The notes beneath the pieces are model-generated. The model saw only the letters and a list, made by a program, of their open reading frames with translations. It did not search any database and was not told the origin of the DNA. From contig ML681992.1 of assembly GCA_007922195.1 (NCBI GenBank), forward strand, positions 3,492,639 through 3,556,638: DNA of 64,000 nucleotides, given 5' to 3'. The stretch is from Podocnemis expansa (Eukaryota > Chordata > Testudines > Podocnemididae). Shown in pieces: positions 33,421 through 43,412 of this stretch (the stretch's first letter is position 1; each line of letters begins with the position of its first letter). A program made the position numbers and the translations under genes.

Positions 33421-36400
33421 TTTATTAAAAAATATAAAGTTATTTAGCTGTGCACCTTTTATCAGAAAAGAAAATGTATGGAGCTCTATAAGTACTCCAG
33501 CCTAAGTATGCTGCTAATGGGATATACAGCATCTTCTCTGATGCCCCTACTAACAAAAAACAAAAACAGCATACCCTAATAATGGATATTCTAAAAATTA
33601 TGAGGGTATTGTTGGCACTGGAGGATACTAATCCTTTGTAGGATGACTGATGTAACTGTGTCAACTGACAGCCAGCTTTGTACTGAATTGCTTGATGTAT
33701 AAAAGACAATGATTCAGAGGCTGTCACATAAAGTGCATCTGTTCTGAATGAACAGTAACATTCATCCACTTTATAACAGGGATCATGTTGTGAATAACAT
33801 AAACATGTGCCAGATGAAGTAAGTCAGAAGTGAACATGTCAGTCAGAAGGATGTGTTGATTTACCTAGCACTGTTGATCCCCCCCTCCCTCAAGTGCAAG
33901 GTAAAAAATGTATGACAAGGATGTTCCCATACCAAGTAACAAGAATTAAGGTAAGTATCAGATCTGCAAAGAGTGATCTCCAGCTGAGGTAACTTTAGCG
34001 CAGCTCGTACATATCAGCAAGACTGTGGAATCTTTTTGGATCAGCTGGTAAAGCTGGGCTGTCTTTGAACCAAATGCATTCCATATTAAATTCTGACTGG
34101 CATCACATGAAGGCCAAAAGCATAGACAGAACAAATCCAGGCTTTGGATAGGGATTCCACTAGCAGAATAAGTATTGGCATCTGATAGTTTGAGTGGATT
34201 GTGGATAGAAATATCATGTTTTAAAAACAGAAATTGGATGGAACCAACGTATTTGGATGGAAACTATAATATACTGACAACTGGAAATATGAGTAAAAGA
34301 TGAAAAATGATAATGAATTGATATGAACTGTGTTCAAAAATTTATTTCTCCTATATTTAGCCACTGGAAGTGCAGGAAAGTAATAGAAGTTTTTGAATAA
34401 TTTCTAATGCTGATGCCAAAAGTTGTCCGTAACATACTAGGAAACCTTGTTGAGTAATGGATCCCAAAACTGCATAATGAATGTTTCTTAACTGTCAGTG
34501 AATTTGTGTAATCTGAACCTCTGACTGCAGGAGAAAGTATCAGAATTGAAGTTATATTACATAAATAGAACATCATTGATTTGAACTTGTGTCTGATGGT
34601 ATCTTCAGAATGCTACAGATTATAATTAGTGTCCGTAGTTGATAATAAATGGCCACATTCTAATTTGACACATGGAAAGGAAGAATTTGATCTTCCTTTA
34701 CTTGGCATTTCATTATTAAACAGCTATGATGGTATCCAAAATAGTCACAACCTGTATCTCCCCCCACCCCACCCCCTCTTGCTAAACACAATGATTCAAT
34801 CCAGCTCCTAATGACCTGCTAAGGCCCTGAACTGGCAAACATATATGTGCTTGAATTGGTTCATATAAATGTAGCAGATTCAGTGAATTCACGTACATGA
34901 TGTTATTCATGTGTGTAGGTATTGGAAGGATAAGGGACTAAATGCTGAAGTTTAACATCCCCTATGGTGTTTTTCTTTCCCATTCCCAGGACAACTCAAG
35001 CTTCTACAGCCTTCATAGAATCTACATATCTGCATGTTGATGTTGGAGTGAACATATTCTATTCCTTATTACTTATGGAGAACCAGAACATAGAATACTG
35101 CCAAGACTATGATGCTTCAGCTTTGGATTGTGATAAATTCCAGATACTATTTAAATAGCTGGCTATGTTTCCCATAGGCCTCTCAGCAACTCTGGAGGTA
35201 TTGCTGCTGTACACCAGTAATAATGCCTGCAAGTACTTTTGGCTGAATATTAGCCTTGCCACCTTTAACAGTTTCACCTTTGTAAGCCTTAACTTTTCAC
35301 TCATTACATGTATAAACCAATGTACATCTTCAAAGCACTGTATATACATTAAATTGTGTGCCTACAAGATAAGCATAAGAAACAAAGGCATTTTAAATAT
35401 GCAAACTGGTTATGATGTTCTAGCACATCAGGGATAAATTAATAACCATATTTTAATATTGATTGAAATAGATACCTTTATTTCTCATGCCAATAATGAA
35501 TGAAATGCATACTAATGTCACAACTTTTCTATCTTGAAGCTCTTCAGAACAAAAAAAGAGAGGAAAGGATTCCCAGCTTCTAAAACAGAACAACCACTTG
35601 TTTCAAGCCCTGGAAGGGCCCAAAATAAAAGACTTTAATTTGTTTCACTTTTAGGTAATAAGCACCACTATTTGGTTGAGTGAATCAAGGATTTATTTTA
35701 TTCATGAAAAATGTTGACCAAGCAAACAAAATTTTCATTTTCATATAAGTGTTTCTATGAAAATGTTTAGATTGTCATTGAAAAGCCAAAAATAGAAAAA
35801 AAATTGTTGAACAAACATTTCCCACAAATGAAAAAAATTGACCACCTCTACAGATCATTTTCAGAGATATTTTACATTTATTAGTTTTAATTTCTCTCTC
35901 AACCCTGTACCATGGGACTCATGATAACTAAGGCTCCTGGCTTTATGGTTATTATTGTAACATGCTATACTGCACTGGGACAACACAAAAATTAATTTCT
36001 CTGCCCCCCAAAATCCTCCCCGACCATAGTTATTCTGTAACATAGGTGGACATGAAGGCATAGTGTGGTTTAAAAGTTTTAGCAGCATTCATTTAGACTG
36101 ACCTATGTATTTTACTCATGGCTTTGCTACCAGTGAGTAATGTGATCAACCCAACTCCATGCCATTAAAAGTTTTATAATACTCCATACTATACTGTATT
36201 CCCTATAGATAAAAATCACAATGTAAAATTGTCCTCAGTCAACCATGTAAGACAAGTACCTTTTACATTGTTGAATATCATTAGTCTTTTTTCACTGATG
36301 ATGACATCTTCATCATCCACAAGAATGATAAATGGAGAACACATGGATTGTCCATGAAGGGGTATGATTTCATTAAATTTTGCAAGGTCAGTGTGTACAC

Positions 36401-36654
36401 ATTTTTTCCCACTTTTTTATATTTGCTCTGTAACAATGTAATAAAGTTTAAAAAAAAAGAAATAGAACCTTTAAAATGTATATATTTCTTGAGGAATATA
36501 TTGCACAGATTTTTAGTGTCTGTTTTAGATGAACTAATTCTTGACTTTTGTGTCAAACAGCCCTTTGTTCTGTATTCTAAGGACAAGTTGTGACCTGAGT
36601 CTTCAGCAGTAACTACAGTAATATAAGTTTTCAAATGAGGATTACACTTAAGCA
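33421..36654. other. Intergenic DNA, nothing coding
   Basis: AT-rich. Open frames up to about 155 codons exist (for example minus strand 36281-36748) but overlap a repeat or lack any domain. The 35705-35850 stretch has repeated attttcat/gaaaatg words like a decayed fold-back MITE. Confidence 0.45.
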
Positions 36655-36830
36655 ATGCATTTATTTTCCTGTCATTCTGTAAGATCACCATCTTCAGCCT
36701 CTGACAAAGTGTGATTTTCTCCCACGAAAGCACATGTGATAAATACATTTGTTAGTCTTTAAAACTGCCACAAGATTCCTTGTTTGTTTTGCTGAAGGAG
36801 ACTGACACAGCTACCCCTATGAAACTTAAA
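36655..36830 (-). repeat. Interspersed repeat, unfolded copy
   Basis: Blocks in family order: catttattttcctgtcattc, gattttctcccacgaaagca, tttgttagtctttaaaactg, ttccttgtttgttttgctga, and the end motif ctgacacagctacccctatg. Non-coding. Confidence 0.8.
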
Positions 36831-37111
36831 CCATAGTTATTTTATGCCATTTTTTATTGTGTTTCCCCATAAATCAGGATTCAGCAATGGAACAACTGAA
36901 GAATATTTTAAAGCATTTAATCCTGATTGCTCTTACCTCAAGGAACTGATCCTTAGTCTATAACATTCCTTTATTTGTAGGTTCCATATTTCAGTTAACA
37001 GACATCAATAAAGACAAAGTGGGTGAGGTGATATTTTGCCTCTTTACTGCATTGGGATCAACACTGCTACAATAATTCTCCATACAACACTAGCTAGTGC
37101 TTGTGATTCAA
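36831..37111. other. Spacer, nothing recognised
   Basis: AT-rich spacer without a visible feature. Confidence 0.5.
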
Positions 37112-38298
37112 GGCTATGTTCACACATAGCTGCTTATTTCAAAATAAGCTAAATCAAAATAAAATCCTTAATTCAATTTAAATTAAATCGAATTAAGGAA
37201 AACCACCAAATCGAAACAGCAGGTCTGGACACAGGACTTGCTATTTCAACTGAGGAGAGGGGCACCTTGGGAGGTGTGGCAACATGGCCCACTGGCAGGC
37301 CCATGTTGCCAGCCAATCCTCTGCCTGCTGTCACCTGGAGAGCCAGGCAGGGGAAAAAGCCCCCAGGGCAGGAATCCCCCTGCCCTGCATCCCCCACTGC
37401 TGGTGACACAGCGGGGGAGGGACCATGGGGCACCCCAACTGCCCCCAGGGAGCAGGTCCCTCACCTGGCTGGCCCTGCAAGGGAGGCTTGCTGGCTGTGG
37501 CCCCCACGGTGGGTACCAGAGCGGGCTGGCCCCACAAAGGGGGCTTGCCAGCAGCCAGGGGGTGGCAGGTGCGCATCTGGCTTCGCCTGCTACCCCCACT
37601 TGCCGCCTGCAAGCGGGAGCAGTGGGTGAAGCCAGGTCCACACCCGCCTCCCCTCTGCAGCAAGTGGGGCCAGCGGGCAAAGCCAGATCCCGCACCTGCC
37701 ACCCCCCCTGCTGTTGGGAAGTGGAAGCAGTGAGCGAAGCTTGCTCTGCGCCTACTCCCCCTGCTGCCTGCAAGCAGGAGCAGCGGGTGAAGCCAGCTCC
37801 GCCCCTGCTGCCCACCATGTTGCCCTCAGGTGGACCCAGCAGATGAAGCTGGCTCTGGTGCCCGCCACCCCGTTGGCTGGGGGCAGCGGGCAAAGCTGGC
37901 TCCGCACCCACCACCCACCCTGGCGCCCACATGCAGAGGCAGCAGGGAAGCCAGCTCGGGGACCCACCACCCCCCAGCACCCTCTGCACCTCCCCTCAGC
38001 ACCCTGGCCAGGGTGCTGATCTGCTCCCTGGCCAGAGTGCTGAGGAAGGTCATTTTGTTATATTGATATGTGGGATATATCAATATAAAGAGCCAGACAT
38101 GGTTATTTTGAAACTGTGGTTTCAAAATATCTGTCATTTCAATATATAATGAGGTTTTAATATATCAAAATGATTTTCCTTATTTTGAAATAAGGGAGCT
38201 CCTTTATTTCGAAATATGAAAATGTCATCTGGACACGTCAACTTTTAATTCGAAACAACGTTGGTTGTTTTGAATTAAAAGCCTTGGTGAACACAGCC
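37112..38298. mobile_element. Long Harbinger MITE with 3-bp target duplication
   Basis: The ends GGCTATGTTCACACAT (37112) and, inverted, GGCTGTGTTCACC (ending 38298) are flanked by CAA at 37109-37111 and 38299-38301, the 3-bp duplication typical of Harbinger. The left 220 bases match the Harbinger at 29874 (ctggacacaggacttgctat, gggaggtgtggcaacatg). The right arm is rich in TTATTTCGAAATA-like words. The middle is replaced by a GC-rich tandem array. No transposase remains. Long open frames on both strands (up to 247 codons) follow from array composition. Confidence 0.85.
37560..37990. repeat. Degenerate ~55-bp minisatellite inside the MITE
   Basis: About seven to eight imperfect units, each with the core gcagcgggtgaagccagctc (variants gccagcgggcaaagccagat, gcagtgagcgaagcttgctc) followed by an accc/ctgcc-rich linker. 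Spacing runs from about 48 to 60 bases, so frame is not conserved. The array is absent from sister MITEs. Confidence 0.7.
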
Positions 38299-38301
38299 CA
38301 A

Positions 38302-39804
38302 CAGACTTTTACAGTAGCATTTTGATACCACATGCAGTCTTCCTGGGACAAGTGATTCATCTTCCATTTTTCCTTCAAATAACAATCATGTTTATTTTGG
38401 TGTATCTGGACACTGGGTCACCTGAGAAAGCATTGTGCCAGCAACATAGATTTTCTGGGTTTTCTTTTCCTAAGTTGCCGTTTGACCCATTATTTTCATA
38501 AGTTATTGTCAGGCAGGTGGGTATGTCTAACCAACACACACAAGCTTATATTTTCCTCTCATTTATGCTGATGTAAAAGCAGAGGAAAATGAGGGTGAGA
38601 TCATAATCTGGTTCATGCAGCTGAAGCCTGGGCAGCAAAATGCTTCCAAAAGATTCATTGAAATATGGGCACACATTTAGACTCTCCCTCTATTTTAAGG
38701 TTAGATAATCAAGTAAAATTTCAACCTCCCTCTTCCACCCAAAAATACAAGTAGTTAGTAACTACAGAAAACTTTAGTGGATTTTTTTTTAAATGAACTG
38801 ATTTTGCACAGTAAATTATAGAGCACTCACCAGACCCTAAAATAAGTACTCATGTGAGGGCATTTTAGTGAGTAAGTCCGCTCTCCATCATCGTTTTTGG
38901 AGATACTAGAGTGATGTTCATTGTACATTTTCATGCAGTGTCTTTTGACAGGATCTGCTGGAGGCAGGAAGCTATTTTTATAAAGTAAATACTATAACCC
39001 CTCAAAAACTGTCATAAGTGTAATAAAATAAACAATAAAACCAACATTTCAAAACAAATTGGTGTTCTGCTTTAACATCGTAGCTTCGGAGGCCGGAGGG
39101 ACTTGTACCTTCAAGGATGCTCTAGAATGCTGAGAGTCTCTTGAAGAAATTGAGAATACAAAATCATTTAGTGAAAGGCAACTCTGCAGAAAATCTGGGT
39201 TGAGAAATTCTTTTACGACTCATTCAAGTCCATACAAAAAAGAGTTGACAACTTTTCTTCTGTAATGAAGTGTAATAGAATCTCAGTTAAAGGATAACTA
39301 TTTTTATCAGTTATTAGGTAGACATCAGCACATTTCACAGTGTACAAACACATAACTATATATCCTTGCCCATAGGCTCATGAGATCTAGCTCATGCATA
39401 GAGAAACAATTCAGAAATTCATAATATTCTTAAAGATGGTGCAAGAAGCAACAAAGGCAATGCCAACATATTGCAGTGGTCATTGTTCAAATATGTCATT
39501 TAAAAGACGTGTTTAAAGAAGGGATTGTCTCGTTAGTGAGAAGAGGTAAGAACTAGATTCTCCTCCAGAGTGGGCTAAATTTTCCTCTGGGTAAATTACA
39601 GAAGAACATCAGGGAGGAACACCAGGGAACACTTCATACTTCCCTGATTCTCAGAGCTGGTTCAATCTCCAGCAGTTGCTGCATTGTTCTACTTTATGTA
39701 ACTGGCACTAGGACCATAATATACTATAACAAAGTACCTCTACCTTGTTGGGTCCCACGCTTACCTCTAGTGGTGGGTTTGTTTTTCTTAGGTCTCCAGG
39801 CCCG
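38302..39804. other. Intergenic DNA, nothing coding
   Basis: No gene or named repeat recognised. Possible LTR-like extension text lies from about 39735. Confidence 0.45.
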
Positions 39805-40098
39805 AGGAAGGTCCTTTGCCCCCTGCTCCTTCTCTAGATCTGTCTGCCTTCCAAACCCACCTTGCCTGAGGTCACACACTCTTGTAGTTCTCCTCACTCA
39901 CACTCCAGCTACTCCCTTTCCCTGGAGGGAAGGCCTCATAAAAAAGTCCTGGGCAGGGTCTTAATAAGCTCCAAGTGCACTAATTAATCTGGAGTAACAA
40001 CTGCTCAGCTACAAGGGGAATAGGGACTTGCTGAGCCTGGGCCTAACATATTGGCTTTCTAGAACTCTCTGGAAACCCCCCAGTCTAACCCCGTCACA
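39805..40098 (-). repeat. LTR-like repeat, copy 2
   Basis: Parallels 26247-26606 without the 75-bp extra segment. On the minus strand it starts TGTGACGGGGTTAGAC (from 40098) and includes a tttttatgagg TATA-like word. It lies directly downstream, on the same strand, of the unidentified ORF at 40491-41246, so it could be the 3' end of that unit. No polypurine tract is evident at the junction. Confidence 0.5.
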
Positions 40099-40490
40099 TT
40101 ACCCACAACCATACAAGGATAAACATAGTTGTGCTATAGTCTGACTTGTTGTGGGCGCCTGTAGGCGCGCAGTTCATTTGGTCCACTGGACGGTCATCCC
40201 TGGTGGGCAGTTAAGGGAGTTATCGTCTCAAGTGTTCCTGCTGGCCCGTCTCCACCCTGGGGGATGGGTAGCGGGTAGTCGGTTTCCACCCCACGAGGGG
40301 GCATAACTGTCAGCTTAGAGGCTGAGTAGGACAGTTCACCCAGAGTCCTGTGCCCACAAGTGGGCATACAGTCCACGAGTCGCAATGCAGTTGGGGTTAG
40401 ACAACGTGGGGTAGTGTTGAGGTCGACATCTCAGGAGAAGAAAGGGGAGAGGAGGGGGTAGGACACAGGCCCGCCCTACTCCACTGTGTC

Positions 40491-41246
40491 TCAGCCCAGG
40501 GCCCTAGCAGCGGCCTGGCCTTGGTACCAAGGGGTCAGTGGGGATCCGGCCGCAACACGCTGACCCCGATGGGGGATGTGCAACTCCCCTGGGCTACTAC
40601 TCTCCCCCTCTGCCCTTAGTACCTGGTCTGTCATGGCTTCTATGCCCTCAGGGTACTCGCTGAGTGGTACCGAGTAGAAGTCCTCCATAGTGTCTGCTGG
40701 TGGCAGGTCTGAAAGTCCCAGACTGACGTCCATCTCCTCAGGGGGTAGCTCATGTGGCATCACTGGATCCGAGGTGCGGGGGAGCTCCCCCAGGACCGCT
40801 CCCTCTGGGGGCTCTGGCTCTGGCGGAGCCAGGGGCAGTTCCTCCAGGTCCTCCCCGGTAGCCTCTGGGGTCCCTTCTCTGGAGTCCGGTACCTCCCTGG
40901 CATCGGAGGGGGCCGCGGTTCCCGTTGGGCCCACTGCCTGTCCACTGCAGGTGAGGGAAGGTCCTCCCACGGGACGCCCGCCATGGGAGGCCCCAGCCAG
41001 CCCTCCTGGCATGGGGCTGGCAACCGGTGGGTAGGCCTGACCCTCCTCTGCTGGAGCAAGGGCCAGTTCTGAGGAGCCCGGAGGGAGACATCCTTTCCCT
41101 CCAGTGGCCAGGGCTGAACTGAGCTCCCTGGCTCTGGTTTTATACTTCCTGTCCCACCCCCGGCCTTCCAGTGTGAGTGACAGACCCACGGCGGCCATCT
41201 TGTCTCCTCTGGGGGCAGCCATCTTGTCTCTGCTGCAGGTGGCCAT
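40491..41246 (-). CDS. Unrecognised 251-codon acidic, Pro-rich open frame
   Basis: I do not recognise this protein. The N-terminus starts with three in-frame Met residues at 1, 9 and 17 (MATCSRDK, MAAPRGDK, MAAVGLSL), each encoded within a YY1-like site. Residues 45-130 are Gly/Pro/Ala-rich. Residues 130-225 are acidic with regular Glu/Asp/Leu (GEDLEELPLAPPEPEPPEG, then PPEEMDVSLGLSDLPPADTM and MEDFYSVPLSEYPEGIEAM). The second part looks more like real protein than the GC-driven frames elsewhere in this window. A TATA box on the same strand lies inside the frame (at residues about 35-37), so a transcript from it would have its first in-frame Met at residue 79. The frame could be an accessory or gag-like product of an LTR element, a pseudogene, or chance. 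Confidence 0.35.
   Translation of the reverse strand: MATCSRDKMAAPRGDKMAAVGLSLTLEGRGWDRKYKTRARELSSALATGGKGCLPPGSSELALAPAEEGQAYPPVASPMPGGLAGASHGGRPVGGPSLTCSGQAVGPTGTAAPSDAREVPDSREGTPEATGEDLEELPLAPPEPEPPEGAVLGELPRTSDPVMPHELPPEEMDVSLGLSDLPPADTMEDFYSVPLSEYPEGIEAMTDQVLRAEGESSSPGELHIPHRGQRVAAGSPLTPWYQGQAAARALG
41138..41144 (-). promoter_or_regulatory. TATA box (TATAAAA)
   Basis: On the minus strand the context is gaagTATAAAAccag, a full consensus TATA box. It lies 50-110 bases downstream of the three YY1-like sites and faces the LTR-like repeat at 39805-40098. The arrangement resembles a compact Pol II promoter of a retroelement. Confidence 0.55.
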
Positions 41247-41265
41247 CTTGCAGCCTCTTTACATT
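41194..41265 (-). promoter_or_regulatory. Three YY1-like sites in a 24-bp tandem array
   Basis: GCCATCTTG occurs at 41194, 41218 and 41242, exactly 24 bases apart. On the minus strand each reads CAAGATGGC, the core of the YY1 consensus AAGATGGCGGC; the most 3' one reads AAGATGGCCGCC. The linkers are diverged copies of one unit (tctcctctgggggca / tctctgctgcaggtg). YY1 sites of this type position transcription starts in many retroelements and TATA-less genes. Confidence 0.65.
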
Positions 41266-41299
41266 TGTCAATAACTCTTCACACTTATTGTGTCAGGTA

Positions 41300-41440
41300 T
41301 TTATGTGCCTGCCACTCCTTTCTGTGGTAGCTAAGCACCTCACCATCTTCAATGTATTTATCTTCACAACACCTCTGTGAGGTATAGTAATGCAATTATC
41401 CTTGTTTTACCAATGGGAAACTAAGGTGCAGAAACTAAAT
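41300..41440 (+). repeat. Old CORE-SINE/MIR-like repeat, left piece
   Basis: Text caacacctctgtgaggtata, ccttgttttaccaatgggaa and actaaggtgcagaaac matches the ctgtgaggta...attttacagatgggaaactga block of MIR-type and related turtle SINEs. It is cut at 41440 by a MITE and resumes at 41949. Confidence 0.65.
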
Positions 41441-41948
41441 GGCTATGTCCACACGTACATTCTTATTTCAAAATAAGTTATTTTGAAATGAGTTATTTCA
41501 AAATAAAGTCCTTATTTCAAAATAATTCGATTCAAATTAAGGGAAAAGCTCAAAGCAAAATAGCATGTCCAAACACAGGACTTGTTATTTCGCTTTAGGA
41601 GCGGGGCACCATGGGAGGTGTGGCAAGATGGCCCCTTCCCTGGGCCATGCCCCCACCCAATATAGGCTAAAAGGAAGGCACCCTGGGAAGGAGAAGGGCA
41701 AAAGAGTTATTTTGAAATAATGGTTATTTCAAAATAAAACGTCTGAAAGGCGTTATTTTGAAATAACTATTTCAAAATAACAGTCATTTTGATTTAAAGA
41801 AGGTTTAAGCTATTTCAAAATGATGGTTTTTATTTCAAAATGACGGAGCCCGTCATTTTGAAATAAGAATATGTTGTGTGGACCTAATCGCTTTTATTTT
41901 GAAATAACCAGTGTTATTTCGAAATAAAAGAGACATGTGGACATACCC
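41441..41948. mobile_element. Harbinger MITE, complete
   Basis: The ends GGCTATGTCCACACGT (41441) and, inverted, GGGTATGTCCACATGT (ending 41948) give 508 bp. The whole sequence is dominated by TTATTTCAAAATAA / TTATTTCGAAATAA words and a GC-rich middle with gcaccatgggaggtgtggca, shared with the Harbinger at 29874. Flanking triplets are AAT/AGT (2 of 3). No coding capacity: it would depend on Harbinger proteins supplied in trans. Confidence 0.88.
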
Positions 41949-42050
41949 AGTGACTTTCCTAAGGCTGGTCAGGAATTTTGTGGCAAACCTGGGAATCAGA
42001 AGTCTCTCACATTGCAGGCTAGCAGCATAACCACAAAGCCATCCTCTTTT
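41949..42050 (+). repeat. Old CORE-SINE/MIR-like repeat, right piece
   Basis: Text gtgactttcctaaggctggt, ggcaaacctgggaatcagaa and agcataaccacaaagccatc continues the SINE after the MITE (family: gtgacttgcccaaggtcac ... gggaat.gaacccagg ... ctaaccact.agcca). Confidence 0.65.
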
Positions 42051-42054
42051 ATAC

Positions 42055-42224
42055 CAGTGGTTTTTAAAATCTTTTTCTTGGGACCCAGTTGAAAAAAGTT
42101 ATTTATGCCCATGACCCAATAGTTATATCTTTGAGCCATGCATTCTGGTCTTTTGGCAGCTGCAGAAGCGCCCAAATGTTTGCTACCCAGTACTGCATCC
42201 TGACCCTGAGTTTGAAAACCACTG
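42055..42224. mobile_element. hAT MITE candidate
   Basis: The ends CAGTGGTTTTTAAAATC (42055) and, inverted, CAGTGGTTTTCAAACTC (ending 42224) match at 14 of 17. CAGTGGTT is a common hAT terminus. Flanking octamers (TTTTATAC / CTCTATAT) agree at only 5 of 8, so the target duplication is decayed. Confidence 0.65.
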
Positions 42225-42719
42225 CTCTATATCGTGCCGCTCTCCCCTTTCCCATGCCAGAATTCACCAATTCAGTCAGGGAGACTGGAGACGCTGCAAG
42301 CACAGGCCTCACTTGCAATATGCTTATAAAGGAGAATTCTCTGCTAGGCAGTTGCAACCAGAGACTGATCCATTTACACAAAAGTGGCAGAAAAGTGCCA
42401 TAATCAAGTGCAGAATCTGTCCCAAAAAGTTTCAAGCATAACAATTTAAATGTTTTTTAATAAATGTTTATTGTGGCATTCCCTAATTTGATCTTGTGAT
42501 TAATATGATATGCAGTCTAGCTAAAACACTCTTAAAGCATACCTGATTGCAGTTTGTGTTTCATTGCATGGGTTTCAGTGCTTTAGGCTTCTTTGCAAAA
42601 GCTGTTGAGCATTCTTACATACTGCTTTCTATACCTTAGTCTCATTATTATCACCATTTTACAGGATAGGAAATATGCATAGGAAGGAGACATAACTTGA
42701 GTTTTGAGAGCCACAATGG

Positions 42720-42960
42720 GTGCAGCTTCCTGGTAGGGGTTGGAAGGAGCTGGGCCAGGGTGCCTACTGCAGAGCCCCTGGGAGGGCGGGTGGGGGGAGG
42801 ATCCCAAAACTAGGAGCAGACCACCTGCAGGCTTCCCCAGTGGCAGGAGGGGAAGCTCAGAGCATGGTGCAGGCCACCTGTAGGGTCCCCCGGTGGTGAG
42901 GAGGGAGGCCCAGAACCAGTAATGGACCACCCACAGTGTTTCCTGGTGGTAGGGGAAAGG
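42720..42960. repeat. GC-rich tandem repeat, ~57-bp period
   Basis: From about 42818 three imperfect units recur: gcagaccacctgcaggcttc, gcaggccacctgtagggtcc and tggaccacccacagtgtttc. Each is followed by c(c)agtggcaggagggga-like text. An additional diverged unit may precede them. Chance open frames only. Confidence 0.6.
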
Positions 42961-43412
42961 GTTGCCATATGTCCGGTTTTCTCCAGACATCTCCTCCTTT
43001 TTGGATGTTAACTCTGTGTGGCTGGATTTTTTAAATAATAAAAAACGTCCAGCATTTTGCCAGAGCCGGTCAACCTCCTCCCTGCTCTGCTGAGGCCTCC
43101 CTCTGCTGCTGAGCAATTCCACACTCTGGAGTTTGGTCTCAATGGCAAGCAAAGACCACCTTTGCTTGCTGTTAGGAACTGGGTATGGCGTGGCTTGGCA
43201 GACAGAGGCCTCTGCAGCTTGGCCATGGTGGGAACACAGCCCAGCAGGGTCGGGGGGAGAGGCAGCGTGAGGTCAGAATTGGGGCTGTGGGAGAAGCTAA
43301 GGCGGCAGAGTGTGAGCCCAGGATTGAGGCCAGGGGATGCAGGGTGGGGGTCACCACCACTCCTCTCTCTGCAGTATCCTCTTTTTGGGAAGTTCAAATA
43401 TGGTAATGCTAG
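42961..43412. mobile_element. DNA-element-like repeat (gttgccatatgtccgg family)
   Basis: It begins gttgccatatgtccggtttt, a start I know from an abundant turtle non-autonomous repeat. It ends near aagttcaaatatggtaatgc, an inverted-like counterpart (accatatttgaac). The GC-rich interior gives open frames on both strands. Class and exact ends are uncertain. Confidence 0.4.

Noticed and set aside
36281..36748. 155-codon minus-strand open frame
   Set aside because: The N-terminal part lies in an interspersed repeat copy and the rest is AT-rich with no domain.
37246..37989. 247-codon minus-strand open frame
   Set aside because: Lies wholly in the GC-rich tandem array of the MITE at 37112-38298. 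Equal-length frames exist on the other strand, unit spacing is not a multiple of three, and no domain is visible.
42583..43152. 189-codon minus-strand open frame
   Set aside because: Spans a tandem repeat and a DNA-element repeat. No conserved motif and no plausible exon boundaries.
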